Shown here: positions 8,894-17,588 of the stretch, in pieces | Numbering within the stretch: the first letter of the stretch is position 1 | Layout: every line of letters starts with the position of its first letter | Assembly: GCA_900317515.1 (NCBI GenBank) | Contig: ONHA01000001.1 | Span: 1-64,000 of the forward strand | DNA from: an uncultured Eubacteriales bacterium | Lineage (GTDB): Bacteria; Bacillota; Clostridia; Lachnospirales; Lachnospiraceae | Direction: 5' to 3' | Length of the DNA: 64,000 nt | Position numbers and translations under genes: made by a program | The notes under the pieces: generated by a model | Database searches by the model: none | What the model was told of the DNA's origin: nothing | The model's input: the letters and a program-made list of their open reading frames with translations, nothing else

Positions 8894-8904
8894 AAATGAC
8901 CCAT

Positions 8905-8938
8905 GCGTCCCGGTGCCGTCAGCATCGGGACGCTTTTC
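8905..8938 (+). terminator. Intrinsic terminator after fakA
   Basis: A 12-bp stem (GCGTCCCGGTGC / GCATCGGGACGC, one G-U pair) with a 5-nt loop is followed by TTTT. It ends about 15 bp before the recG start, so it may act as a partial terminator between fakA and recG. Confidence 0.7.
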
Positions 8939-8951
8939 ATAAAGGCAGGCA

Positions 8952-11000
8952 ATGATGAAACTCACGGATATTAAGGGGATCGGTCCCAAAACAGGGGCCC
9001 TGTTTGCAAAACTGCATATCGAGACGGCGGAGGACCTGATCTCTTATTATCCGGTTCACTATGACGAGTATCTGCCGCCCGTGCCGGCAGGGGATGCGGT
9101 CGTGGGCGGAAGGTGCGCGGTGGAGGGCAGGATCGCAAGAGGCGTTTTCCGAAAGGTTTCCGGCAGCAAGACCATCATCACCACCGAGATCGATGACCTG
9201 ACCGGGAAGCTTCACCTCATCTGGTACAACGCTCCGTATGTGGGCAGCCTGCTTAAAAAAGGGTCTGTCTTCATTTTCAGAGGAACGGTCACGCGGCGGC
9301 GAAACGAGCTCTACATGGAGCACCCGGAGATATTTACGCTTCACGCCTATGACGAGAAAATAAAAACCCTAAGCCCGGTCTACGGTCTCACAAAGGGTCT
9401 CACCAACAACGCGGTCGTAAAGGCTGTGAAGGGAGCGTTTGCGCTTGTCGGGGCTGTACCGGAATATCTGCCGGAAAGCGTGCTCGAAAAATATGATCTT
9501 ATGGGCGAGGAGGTAGCTTCGTATAAGATCCATTTCCCGGCGGACAAGGAGGAGTTCATAAAGGCCCGCCGGAGGATCGCGTTTGACGAGCTCTTCCTCT
9601 TCATACTTGCGATGCGGACCCTGAAGGCCCGTCAGGGGGAGGATGCGAATGCATTTCCGATGAAGCTCACCTGGGATACGGAGGAGCTGATCGGCTCCCT
9701 GCCGTTTGCCCTGACCCATGCGCAGGAGAGAACCTGGCAGGAGATCGAGGCGGACCTTTCCGGCAGCTCCCGCATGTCGAGGCTCATCCAGGGCGATGTC
9801 GGCTCGGGCAAGACCATCCTCGCGTTTCTCGCCATGCAGATGTGCGCCTCAAACGGTTACCAGAGCGCCCTCATGGCGCCGACCGAGGTGCTCGCGCGGC
9901 AGCACTATGAGAAGCTCTGCGCGCTTGTGGAAGAGCATCACATCGAGGGACTTCATCCGGTCCTTCTTACGGGTTCCTTAAGCGCCTCCGCAAAGAAAAA
10001 AGCGCTCGCGCTGATTGCCGACGGGAGTGCCAACGCCGTGATCGGCACCCATGCGCTGATCGAGGAGCGCGTCTCCTACAAGGCGCTTGCGCTCGTTATT
10101 ACTGACGAGCAGCACAGGTTCGGAGTCTGCCAGAGGGAGGCTTTGTCGGATAAAGGCGGGAGCCCCCACATGATGGTCATGTCGGCCACGCCGATCCCGC
10201 GTACGCTCGGTATCGTGTGGTACGGGGATCTTGCCGTCTCGGTGATCGATGAGCTCCCGGGGAACCGGCTGCCGATCCGAAACTGCGTGGTGGGGCCGTC
10301 CTACATGCCGGCTGCCCTCAGGTTTATCAAAAAGGAGGCGGAGGCGGGCCATCAGGCCTATGTGATCTGCCCTATGATCGAGTCCTCGGACGGCGTCGAT
10401 GCCGAGAATGTCTTTGACGCGGCAAAAAAGATCCGCAAAGAGCTTCCCGGACTCACCGTCGGCATTCTTCACGGGCGCATGAAGCCTGCGGAGAAGGATG
10501 CGGTCATGGAGGCCTTCAGGACAGGCGAGACGACAATCCTCGTCTCGACGACGGTGGTGGAGGTCGGCGTCGATGTGCCGAACGCCACGGTGATGCTTGT
10601 CATAAATGCAGAACGCTTCGGCCTGGCCCAGCTGCACCAGCTGAGGGGACGCGTGGGACGCGGCTCAGCCCAGTCCTACTGCATTTTCATGGCGGGTCTT
10701 GAGAGCGAGACGGTCACCAAACGGATGGAGATCCTGAATCGCTCCAATGACGGGTTTGAGATCGCGGAGAAAGACTTTGAGCTGCGCGGCCCCGGCGACC
10801 TTCTGGGGATACGCCAGAGCGGCGATGCCGTTTTCCGTCTCGCGGATCCCGCGTTTGACAGGGAACTCATGGAAAAAGCGGGGAAGCTTGCCGCTGCCGT
10901 CGTCGGGGACAGCCCCTCTTTGGAAGGCGAAAATCTTAACCGGGTGAGACAAAGACTTGACCGCTTCATGCAGGAGAGCATGAGGACGATCACGCTCTAA
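8952..11000 (+). CDS. recG: ATP-dependent DNA helicase RecG
   Basis: This 682-aa protein has the full RecG layout. The N-terminal wedge/OB domain contains LTDIKGIGPKTGALFAKL. Helicase motifs follow: Walker A GDVGSGKTILAFL, the DEQH box (ITDEQHRFGVCQ), motif III MSATPIPRTL, and motif VI QLRGRVGRGSAQSYC. RecG remodels stalled forks and branch-migrates Holliday junctions. Two adjacent ATG codons (8952 and 8955) are possible starts. recU, another Holliday-junction protein, is 9 kb downstream. Confidence 0.97.
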   Translation: MMKLTDIKGIGPKTGALFAKLHIETAEDLISYYPVHYDEYLPPVPAGDAVVGGRCAVEGRIARGVFRKVSGSKTIITTEIDDLTGKLHLIWYNAPYVGSLLKKGSVFIFRGTVTRRRNELYMEHPEIFTLHAYDEKIKTLSPVYGLTKGLTNNAVVKAVKGAFALVGAVPEYLPESVLEKYDLMGEEVASYKIHFPADKEEFIKARRRIAFDELFLFILAMRTLKARQGEDANAFPMKLTWDTEELIGSLPFALTHAQERTWQEIEADLSGSSRMSRLIQGDVGSGKTILAFLAMQMCASNGYQSALMAPTEVLARQHYEKLCALVEEHHIEGLHPVLLTGSLSASAKKKALALIADGSANAVIGTHALIEERVSYKALALVITDEQHRFGVCQREALSDKGGSPHMMVMSATPIPRTLGIVWYGDLAVSVIDELPGNRLPIRNCVVGPSYMPAALRFIKKEAEAGHQAYVICPMIESSDGVDAENVFDAAKKIRKELPGLTVGILHGRMKPAEKDAVMEAFRTGETTILVSTTVVEVGVDVPNATVMLVINAERFGLAQLHQLRGRVGRGSAQSYCIFMAGLESETVTKRMEILNRSNDGFEIAEKDFELRGPGDLLGIRQSGDAVFRLADPAFDRELMEKAGKLAAAVVGDSPSLEGENLNRVRQRLDRFMQESMRTITL

Positions 11001-11029
11001 TATATTTGCCAATAAATTTTATTTACATC

Positions 11030-11058
11030 TTGTGAATATTGGCTGTTTTTGCTAAAAT
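11030..11058 (+). promoter_or_regulatory. mgsA operon promoter with flanking inverted repeat
   Basis: TTGTGA (11030-11035), a 17-bp spacer and TAAAAT (11053-11058) lie in the AT-rich gap after recG. A 7-bp inverted repeat, GCCAATA (11008-11014) and TATTGGC (11037-11043), brackets the -35 element and may be an operator. Confidence 0.65.
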
Positions 11059-11132
11059 AATTCTAATAAGATACTTGATTAGTCATTTGAAAACCAGAGG
11101 ATGATCAGCAATGACTGATGAAAGAAGGTACC

Positions 11133-11543
11133 ATGAACGTAGGAATAATTGCACACAACAGTAAAAAAACTTTGATTGAAGATTTCTGTATCGCCTACAA
11201 GGGGATCCTCTCCAGACACGAACTCTACGCAACCGGCACTACAGGCCGCCGCATCGAGGAAGTAACAAGTCTCAAGGTTCACAAGTTTCTTCCCGGTTCC
11301 ATCGGAGGAGATAAGCAGTTCACGGAGATGATCGAACGGAATGCGCTCGATCTGGTTATATTTTTCTACAATCCCAATATGATCAGCAAGGACGATCCGG
11401 ACATGTACACGATCGTTTCCGCCTGCGACCGCAACAATATCCCGGTGGCGACCAACATCGGAACCGCCGAAGTGATGGTCCTTGGTCTCTCCCGCGGCGA
11501 TCTTGACTGGCGTCTCGGTCTGAAAAGCAGTGATATCGTATGA
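11133..11543 (+). CDS. mgsA: Methylglyoxal synthase homologue with altered active site
   Basis: This 136-aa protein aligns along its length with methylglyoxal synthase, which converts dihydroxyacetone phosphate to methylglyoxal plus phosphate. It keeps IIAHNSKK, LYATGTTGRRIEE, PGSIGGDKQ and IPVATNIGTAEVMV. Compared with E. coli MgsA (from memory), His19, Asp71 and Asp101 are kept (H8, D60, D90), but Asp20, Asp91 and His98 are replaced (N9, N80, D87). The start at 11133 was chosen over 11118 because AAGAAGG precedes it and the family begins M-x-(I/V)-(A/G). It has its own promoter and overlaps rsmD by 4 bp. The altered residues leave its activity open. Confidence 0.85.
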   Translation: MNVGIIAHNSKKTLIEDFCIAYKGILSRHELYATGTTGRRIEEVTSLKVHKFLPGSIGGDKQFTEMIERNALDLVIFFYNPNMISKDDPDMYTIVSACDRNNIPVATNIGTAEVMVLGLSRGDLDWRLGLKSSDIV

Positions 11544-12091
11544 GAGTAATTGCAGGGACAGCGCGCTCCATGCCGCTTCGCACCGTCAAGGGGATGGATG
11601 TCAGGCCGACAACGGACCGTTCTAAGGAAACACTGTTTAATATCCTGCAGCCCTACATACCGGGAGGCAGATTTCTTGATCTCTATGCCGGGAGCGGATC
11701 GATCGGCATAGAGGCTCTTTCGCGCGGTGCCGCCCACTGCACGTTTGTTGAGAAGGCAAGGGCTTCACAGCTGCTCATCGACGAGAATCTCACCTTCACC
11801 AAGCTGAAGGACCGGGCCAGGATCCTTAAAGGAGATGTGAACTCGGTTCTCGCCCGGATCGAAGGGGAGGAGCCCTATGATGTCATCTTTATGGATCCTC
11901 CGTTTTCCATGGGGCTCGAAAAGGACACGCTTGCGTATCTTCGCGGAAGCAGCCTTCCGGCGGAAGACGGGATCATCGTTGTGGAGCATCACCCGAAAAC
12001 GGACTTTTCGTACCTCGAGGAATTTGGCTTTGAAGTGGTCAAATCGCGTGTGTATTCCATGAGCGGGCATTTATTTTTAAAGAGAAAGTGA
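11540..12091 (+). CDS. rsmD: 16S rRNA (guanine966-N2)-methyltransferase RsmD
   Basis: This 183-aa SAM-dependent methyltransferase has the family opening RVIAGTARSMPLRTV, then RPTTDRSKETLFNIL, the SAM-binding LDLYAGSGSIGIEALSRGA, and the catalytic IFMDPPF motif for N2-guanine methylation. It overlaps the mgsA stop (ATGA) and lies 6 bp before coaD; the rsmD-coaD pair is widely conserved. Confidence 0.95.
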   Translation: MRVIAGTARSMPLRTVKGMDVRPTTDRSKETLFNILQPYIPGGRFLDLYAGSGSIGIEALSRGAAHCTFVEKARASQLLIDENLTFTKLKDRARILKGDVNSVLARIEGEEPYDVIFMDPPFSMGLEKDTLAYLRGSSLPAEDGIIVVEHHPKTDFSYLEEFGFEVVKSRVYSMSGHLFLKRK

Positions 12092-12097
12092 GACATA

Positions 12098-12586
12098 ATG
12101 CACAAAGCAGTATATCCCGGCTCATTCGATCCGGTTACGAACGGACATCTTGACATCATACGCAGGGCCTCGATTCAGTTTGACGAAGTTATCGTCGGAG
12201 TTTTACATAATTCTCAAAAAACTCCGTTGTTTTCAGTTGAAGAACGTGTTAATATGATAAAGAGTATCACTTCGGATATTCCTAATGTCTCTGTTCAGGC
12301 ATTTGAAGGGCTGTCTGTCAATTTCGTGCGGTCCTGCGGCGCTCAGGTCATCATCAGAGGCCTTCGGGCGATCACGGATTTTGAGTATGAACTGCAGATG
12401 GCTCAGACGAACAGGGTTATGGCTCCGGATATCGATACAATGTTCCTGATCACAAGCCTTGAATACGCTTACCTAAGCTCCACGACGGTAAAGGAAGTGG
12501 CATCGTTCGGAGAAGATCTGGATAAGTTCGTCCAGCCGATCGTGGCGAAGGCATTGCGCAGGAAGCTTTTGGGGAATGAATTATAA
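12098..12586 (+). CDS. coaD: Phosphopantetheine adenylyltransferase CoaD
   Basis: This 162-aa nucleotidyltransferase catalyses the fourth step of coenzyme A synthesis (4'-phosphopantetheine plus ATP to dephospho-CoA). It has [19 protein letters not shown] with the catalytic TxGH-type histidine, [18 protein letters not shown], and the C-terminal [12 protein letters not shown]. The length is normal for bacterial CoaD. Confidence 0.97.
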   Translation: MHKAVYPGSFDPVTNGHLDIIRRASIQFDEVIVGVLHNSQKTPLFSVEERVNMIKSITSDIPNVSVQAFEGLSVNFVRSCGAQVIIRGLRAITDFEYELQMAQTNRVMAPDIDTMFLITSLEYAYLSSTTVKEVASFGEDLDKFVQPIVAKALRRKLLGNEL

Positions 12587-12605
12587 GTAATAAGGAGATG
12601 GGGAA

Positions 12606-13196
12606 ATGGCCAGCAGAATTGAACAAATTATTGAAGAAATCGAAGAGTATATAGACGGCTGCAAATTCCAGCCGCTTTCCACGACAAAGATCGTGGTAAA
12701 CAAGGAAGAGCTTGAGGAGCTTCTCCGCGAGCTCAGACTGAAAACGCCTGAGGAGATCAAGCGCTATCAGAAAATTATTTCCAACAAGGATGCGATCCTC
12801 GCCGACGCTCAGTCCAAGGCGGACGGCATCGTTGCGGCGGCCGAGCAGCGCGCGAAAGAGCTCGTCAATCAGCACGAGGTCACGCGCCAGGCTTACGAGC
12901 AGGCCAACGAGACGATCATGAAATGCAATCAGCAGGCCCAGGCGATCCTCGATGACGCAAACCGTCAGGCGAATGCAATCACCTCGTCCGCAATGAGCTA
13001 CACAGATGAAATGCTGGCAAATCTTGAAAATATACTCAGGAATACCATTCAGGATTCCGGAGCGAAATATAAGGCAATGATGGATTCCCTTCAGGGCGCC
13101 TACACAACCGTAAGAAGCAACAGACAGGAGATCGCGCCTGCTCAGGCGATGGCACCTGAAACGGAATACAGTGAAGAGACGGAAGAGGACGAATAA
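12606..13196 (+). CDS. Coiled-coil protein (annotated elsewhere as H+-ATPase subunit H-like)
   Basis: This 196-aa, mostly helical protein has an acidic N-terminal segment (IEQIIEEIEEYIDGCKFQPLS), then a long Ala/Gln/Glu-rich coiled coil from about residue 50 to 155 and an acidic tail (ETEYSEETEEDE). There is no signal peptide or TM segment. It resembles proteins loosely annotated as vacuolar ATPase subunit H, and the KFQPLS..KIVVNKEEL N-terminus recalls DivIVA-like proteins. The gene follows coaD by 20 bp, with AAGGAGATGGGGAA as RBS. It could be a cytoskeletal or division scaffold; the function is unknown. Confidence 0.78.
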   Translation: MASRIEQIIEEIEEYIDGCKFQPLSTTKIVVNKEELEELLRELRLKTPEEIKRYQKIISNKDAILADAQSKADGIVAAAEQRAKELVNQHEVTRQAYEQANETIMKCNQQAQAILDDANRQANAITSSAMSYTDEMLANLENILRNTIQDSGAKYKAMMDSLQGAYTTVRSNRQEIAPAQAMAPETEYSEETEEDE

Positions 13197-13206
13197 AGAT
13201 TTTCGC

Positions 13207-13233
13207 GGGGGATGTTCCAGTCGAATATCCCCC
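13207..13233 (+). other. RNA hairpin between coiled-coil gene and pepD
   Basis: GGGGGATGTTC / GAATATCCCCC forms an 11-bp stem (one G-T pair) with a 5-nt loop. It is not followed by a clean T-run, so it is either a weak terminator or an mRNA processing/stability element. Confidence 0.5.
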
Positions 13234-13265
13234 ATTATCGTTTGATAAGGAGGAATAACAGAATT

Positions 13266-14714
13266 ATGAGTGAACTGAATACTTTAGAGCCGGTAAACGT
13301 ATTCCATTATTTTGAAGAGATCTCCAAAATTCCGCGCGGATCCGGCAATACAGCCGCCATGACGAAATATCTCATGGATTTTGCGGCTGCGAAGGGTCTC
13401 TCCGCGGAGTCTGACGAAGCCGGCAATGTGATCATCCGCAAGGATGCATCCGCCGGATACGAGGAGGTGCCCACCGTGATCCTGCAGGGACACGTTGACA
13501 TGGTCTGCGCAAAGACGCCGGAATCCAAACACGATTTCACGACGGATCCGATCAGTCTGATCGTGGAGGGCGACTACCTGCACGCCGACGGAACCACCCT
13601 CGGCGGTGATGACGGAATCGCCGTTGCCTACATGCTTGCGATCCTTGATGACAAGGCTGCCGCTCATCCGGCTCTTGAGTGCGTCTTCACGACGGACGAG
13701 GAGACCGGCCTTCTCGGCGCCAATGCCCTGGACTTCTCGAAGCTGAAAGGCAGAAAGCTCATCAATATCGATTCCGAGAAGGAAGGCGTCCTCACTGTCG
13801 GCTGCGCCGGCGGAATCCGCGTTGACAACGTGATCCCGGTCGGCCGCGCCACCGTTAAAGGTCTTCCGGTTCTTGTTGAGGTGAGAGGCTTAAAGAGCGG
13901 CCACTCCGGCGATGCGATCGACAAGGGACGCTTAAACGCCAACAAGCTGCTTGCCCGCTATCTCATGGAGCTCGACGGAGTCGCTCCGTTCTCCCTGGTC
14001 GATGTGAGCGGCGGAGACAAGGACAATGCGATTCCTGCATTTTCCAGAACTCACTTCGTGATCGACGAGGACGACCTTGCGGCGGCGAGAACCTTCACGG
14101 AGGAGTTTACCGCAAAGGTGCGCCGCGAATATGCAAAGACCGATGACACCTTCACGATCACGCTGGAGAGCGGACATACCCACAAGGTCACTGCTCTTGA
14201 CGCGGACAGCCAGGAGAAGATCCTTCTCTTCCTGAACCAGGCACCGGACGGCGTCTTCCACATGAGCGGAACTACACCGGGTCTCGTCCAGACATCCAGC
14301 AACCTGGGGATCATGCGCACCGGAGAAAAGCAGTTCGTCGCGACCTCCCTTGTCCGCAGCAGCGTGCTTACAGAGCGCGACTTCCTTGCCGATAAGTTCG
14401 AAAACCTTACCAGCTTCCTGGGCGGCTCCGTCATAAAGCGCAGCGGCTACCCGGCATGGGAATATAAGGAAGATTCCGACCTGCGCGATCTCATGATCGA
14501 GGTGTACCGCGCAATCTACGAGGAGGATCCGAAGATCACCATGATCCACGGCGGCCTTGAATGCGGCATCTTCTACGGAAAGGCGAACGACATTGATGCG
14601 GTCTCCATCGGACCGGACATCATTGCCATCCACACACCGGACGAGAAGCTCTCGATCTCTTCTGTCGAGAGAGTATTTGATTTCCTGCTTTCGGTGCTTG
14701 CTTCCATGTCATAA
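13266..14714 (+). CDS. pepD: Aminoacyl-histidine dipeptidase (peptidase D, M20 family)
   Basis: This 482-aa cytosolic metallopeptidase hydrolyses Xaa-His and similar dipeptides. The M20C zinc-ligand motifs are visible: LQGHVDMVCAK, LGGDDGIAVAYMLAI, TTDEETGLLGA and MIHGGLECGIF. The start at 13266 (MSELNTLEPVNVF) is preferred because AAGGAGGA lies upstream and the family starts here; the extra 18 residues back to 13212 cross the intergenic hairpin. Confidence 0.95.
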   Translation: MSELNTLEPVNVFHYFEEISKIPRGSGNTAAMTKYLMDFAAAKGLSAESDEAGNVIIRKDASAGYEEVPTVILQGHVDMVCAKTPESKHDFTTDPISLIVEGDYLHADGTTLGGDDGIAVAYMLAILDDKAAAHPALECVFTTDEETGLLGANALDFSKLKGRKLINIDSEKEGVLTVGCAGGIRVDNVIPVGRATVKGLPVLVEVRGLKSGHSGDAIDKGRLNANKLLARYLMELDGVAPFSLVDVSGGDKDNAIPAFSRTHFVIDEDDLAAARTFTEEFTAKVRREYAKTDDTFTITLESGHTHKVTALDADSQEKILLFLNQAPDGVFHMSGTTPGLVQTSSNLGIMRTGEKQFVATSLVRSSVLTERDFLADKFENLTSFLGGSVIKRSGYPAWEYKEDSDLRDLMIEVYRAIYEEDPKITMIHGGLECGIFYGKANDIDAVSIGPDIIAIHTPDEKLSISSVERVFDFLLSVLASMS

Positions 14715-14729
14715 CGCACGGAGGTTCCT

Positions 14730-15542
14730 ATGGAAATTCAGCTCTGGAGAGAAATCCTTCACCCCTATGAGATGGCGGTGGAGGAGCTTGTCTCCAAATT
14801 CAACTCACTGCGGGAAGAGTACAGGAAAAACGGCCTGTACTCCCCGATCGAGAGAGTGACGGGACGCGTTAAGAGCGTCTCGAGCATTCTCGAGAAGATG
14901 CAGCGAAAGAACATCCCCTTCGAGCGCATGGAGGAGGAAGTCGAAGACATCGCCGGCGTGAGGATCATCTGCCAGTTCGTGGAGGATATCGAGAAGGTAA
15001 ACGCACTTCTTTCCCATCGCCAGGATATGAAGGTCATCGAGCGCAAGGATTACCTCGCCAACCAGAAGAAGAGCGGGTACCGAAGCCTTCACCTGATTGT
15101 CAAATACGCGGTGGAGACGATCCACGGTTCGCGGGACATCCTGGCCGAGATCCAGATCAGGACGATGGCCATGAATTTCTGGGCCACGACCGAGCATTCG
15201 CTGCAGTATAAGTACAAGGGCGAGCTGCCGCCGCATGTGAGCGTCCAGCTTCAGAAAGCGGCTGACGCGATCTTTGTCCTGGACAACGAGATGTCCCAGG
15301 TGCGCTCGGAGATCATCGATGCGCAGATCGACTCTCAGATCCAGACAAGGCTGGTAAAGGACATCCTGCTCACGATCGAGAACCTGTACCGCGTCGCTAG
15401 CTCCAGGGAGGTGCGCAAGATCCAGGACGAGTTCTACCGCATCTTCGGGCTGCACGATCTGGAGGAGCTGAAGCGCTTCCAGAAGCAGCTGGATATATTC
15501 GCAGAAGGCTACCGGGCGCAGTCCATCGAGCCTATGCCCTGA
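14730..15542 (+). CDS. Small alarmone synthetase (RelA/SpoT domain)
   Basis: This 270-aa protein contains only the (p)ppGpp synthetase domain: RVKSVSSILEKM, EDIAGVRIICQFVEDIEKV, KKSGYRSLHLIVKYAVE and AEIQIRTMAMNFWATTEHS. There is no HD hydrolase, TGS or ACT domain, so it is a RelQ/RelP (YjbM/YwaC) type rather than the long Rel protein. It should transfer pyrophosphate from ATP to GTP/GDP under stress. The C-terminal helices (about 180-270) probably mediate oligomerisation. Confidence 0.9.
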   Translation: MEIQLWREILHPYEMAVEELVSKFNSLREEYRKNGLYSPIERVTGRVKSVSSILEKMQRKNIPFERMEEEVEDIAGVRIICQFVEDIEKVNALLSHRQDMKVIERKDYLANQKKSGYRSLHLIVKYAVETIHGSRDILAEIQIRTMAMNFWATTEHSLQYKYKGELPPHVSVQLQKAADAIFVLDNEMSQVRSEIIDAQIDSQIQTRLVKDILLTIENLYRVASSREVRKIQDEFYRIFGLHDLEELKRFQKQLDIFAEGYRAQSIEPMP

Positions 15543-15556
15543 CAGGAAGGATTTGC

Positions 15557-16885
15557 ATGCAGCTTCCGGAAGTATTTCTTGAGGAAATGAAGACATTGCT
15601 TAAAGAAGACTATCCTGCATATCAGGATAGTCTTCTTCAAGTGCCGTATCACGGGATCAGGGCCAACACGCTGAAGGTATCTGCGGATACGCTGGCCGAA
15701 TTATTAACGGAAAAGAGCGGCCTTGAGGCAGAACGCGTTCCGTTTGTCTCCAACGGTTTTCTGATCGGGGATGTCGCGCCGTTTTCCGGCCATCCCTGGT
15801 TCTCCGCCGGGCTCTATTATATCCAGGAACCGTCCGCGATGGCTCCGGCCGAAAATCTGCCCGTGGAGCCCGGGGACCGCGTGCTGGACCTCTGCGCCGC
15901 GCCGGGCGGAAAGGCGACGGAGCTTGCCGCAAAGCTGGGCGGAAAAGGCTTTCTTCTTGCCAACGATATCTCCGCGAGTCGCGCTCAGGCCCTGAGAAAG
16001 AACCTTATGCGGGCGGGTGTGACCAATTCCTATGTCACCGCGGAGGAGCCGGCGAAGCTTGCCTCTCATTTTCCGGAATATTTCGATAAGATCCTTGTGG
16101 ACGCCCCCTGTTCCGGGGAGGGCATGTTCCGGCGTGAGCCGTCCATGGCCTCCTATTACAGAGACAGAGGACCGGAAGCTTATGTGCCAATCCAGAGAGA
16201 GATTCTCACGCATGCAGCGTCCATGCTCGCTCCGGGCGGGATGCTTCTCTTTTCGACATGTACGTTTTCTTCACAGGAAAATGAAAGAAACGTCCTCTAT
16301 CTTCTGGAAAATCATTCGGACCTCTCGCTTGCGCCTCTTCCGGCAAGGCATGAAAGCTTTGCGCCGGGCGTCCTTCCGGGAACGGAGCACTGCGCCAGGA
16401 TCTATCCCCACAGGGCCGTGGGAGAGGGGCAGTTTCTGGCACTCTTTAAGAAGGAAGGCGAGAGACCTTCAAGGGGCGCGGAGAAGCCCCGGGCTTTTGA
16501 GAAAAACGGAGAAGTATTTCTTCTCCCCGGCAGTACGCTGCCCGCCGGAAATCTGCGCTACCTGCTCACGGGGCTCCATATCGGGACCCGGAAAAAGAAA
16601 GGAATCGTTCCTTCCCAGGCGCTCGCCCAGACGCTTACGACCGACAGCTGGGATATGTCTTTAAGCCTTGCCCCGGAGGATCCGCGAGTCATGAAATACT
16701 TAAAAGGGGAGACGATTTCCTACAGCGACGACGAGATCACGGAAGGCGGGAACGTCCGGGAGCTTCATCCGGAACTTTCGCGCAGGGAGATCCTGGTCGC
16801 CGTCGATTCTTTCGGCATCGGCTTTGCCGTAAGAAACGGCACGCTTCTTAAAAACCGGATGGATCCGGGGTGGAGGATACTTTGA
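15557..16885 (+). CDS. RsmF/RsmB-type rRNA (cytosine-C5) methyltransferase
   Basis: This 442-aa protein is of the NOL1/NOP2/Sun family. The SAM-binding motif is LDLCAAPGGKATELAAKLGG, and both catalytic cysteines are present (DAPCSGEGMFRRE and LFSTCTFSSQENERN). The C-terminal part resembles the RsmF PUA-like domain (LRYLLTGLHIGTRKKKG). It methylates C5 of cytosine in rRNA or tRNA; the exact target is unknown. A perfect 15-bp hairpin lies inside codons about 16-27. It overlaps the next gene start by 4 bp (TTGA). Confidence 0.92.
   Translation: MQLPEVFLEEMKTLLKEDYPAYQDSLLQVPYHGIRANTLKVSADTLAELLTEKSGLEAERVPFVSNGFLIGDVAPFSGHPWFSAGLYYIQEPSAMAPAENLPVEPGDRVLDLCAAPGGKATELAAKLGGKGFLLANDISASRAQALRKNLMRAGVTNSYVTAEEPAKLASHFPEYFDKILVDAPCSGEGMFRREPSMASYYRDRGPEAYVPIQREILTHAASMLAPGGMLLFSTCTFSSQENERNVLYLLENHSDLSLAPLPARHESFAPGVLPGTEHCARIYPHRAVGEGQFLALFKKEGERPSRGAEKPRAFEKNGEVFLLPGSTLPAGNLRYLLTGLHIGTRKKKGIVPSQALAQTLTTDSWDMSLSLAPEDPRVMKYLKGETISYSDDEITEGGNVRELHPELSRREILVAVDSFGIGFAVRNGTLLKNRMDPGWRIL
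15603..15637 (+). repeat. Perfect 15-bp inverted repeat inside rsmF-like gene
   Basis: AAGAAGACTATCCTG and its exact reverse complement CAGGATAGTCTTCTT flank a 5-nt loop (CATAT), starting 46 bp into the coding sequence and in frame (KEDYPAYQDSLLQ). The RNA would form a very stable hairpin just after the start codon. Confidence 0.85.
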
Positions 16886-17550
16886 GAGATTTTTCTGAAT
16901 TTTCAATTGACAGGTACAAGGCCGTCATCTTTGACCTCGATGGGACCCTTATCGATTCCATGGGGATGTGGAGCGATATCGATGTGGAATATCTCGGGCG
17001 GTTCGGAATCGAAGTTCCGGAGAATCTGCAGACCATCATCAACGGCATGCAGTTCTCGGAGATCGCGGTGTATTTCCGGGAAGTGTTCGGCATCACGGAC
17101 AGTGTGGAGAAGATCGGAAACGACTGGATCGAGATGGCCCGGGACAAATACGAGCACACGATCCCCTTAAAGCCGGGCGCCTACCAGTTTCTTTCATTTT
17201 TGAAAAATAAAAACATCCCCTGCGGCATCGCCTCCAGCAACCATCTCGAGCTCATCGAGGCGATCCTCGCTCATCACGATATAAGCGACTGCTTTCGGGC
17301 AATCGTGACCTGTGACGATGCCTGCGCGGGCAAGCCGGACCCGGCTGTCTACCGTCTTGCGTCCGGAAGGCTGGGAGTCCCGGCGGAGGACTGCCTGGTG
17401 TTCGAGGACATTCCGGTGGGGATCCTTGCCGGAAAAGGCGCCGGCATGGACGTCTGCGCGATCCGGGATCCTCATTCGGCGGAATGCTTTGATGAGATCG
17501 AGCGGCTTGCCGATTTTGCAATTGATGATTTTTTTCCGTGCATACCATGA
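16882..17550 (+). CDS. HAD family hydrolase (phosphatase, beta-phosphoglucomutase-like)
   Basis: About 222 aa. HAD motif I is VIFDLDGTLIDSMGMW (nucleophile Asp), motif II GIASSN, motif III Lys in GKPDPAVY and motif IV VFEDIPVGILAGKGAGM. It is a subfamily IA phosphatase with a helical cap; the substrate cannot be predicted. The start is ambiguous. GTG at 16870 lacks an RBS, whereas TTG at 16882 has GGAGG 5 nt upstream and overlaps the preceding stop (TTGA), so TTG is preferred. Confidence 0.9.
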   Translation: MRDFSEFSIDRYKAVIFDLDGTLIDSMGMWSDIDVEYLGRFGIEVPENLQTIINGMQFSEIAVYFREVFGITDSVEKIGNDWIEMARDKYEHTIPLKPGAYQFLSFLKNKNIPCGIASSNHLELIEAILAHHDISDCFRAIVTCDDACAGKPDPAVYRLASGRLGVPAEDCLVFEDIPVGILAGKGAGMDVCAIRDPHSAECFDEIERLADFAIDDFFPCIP

Positions 17551-17588
17551 CAATGTGTGCTATCATGTCAAGTTAAAGGAGAAAAGGC

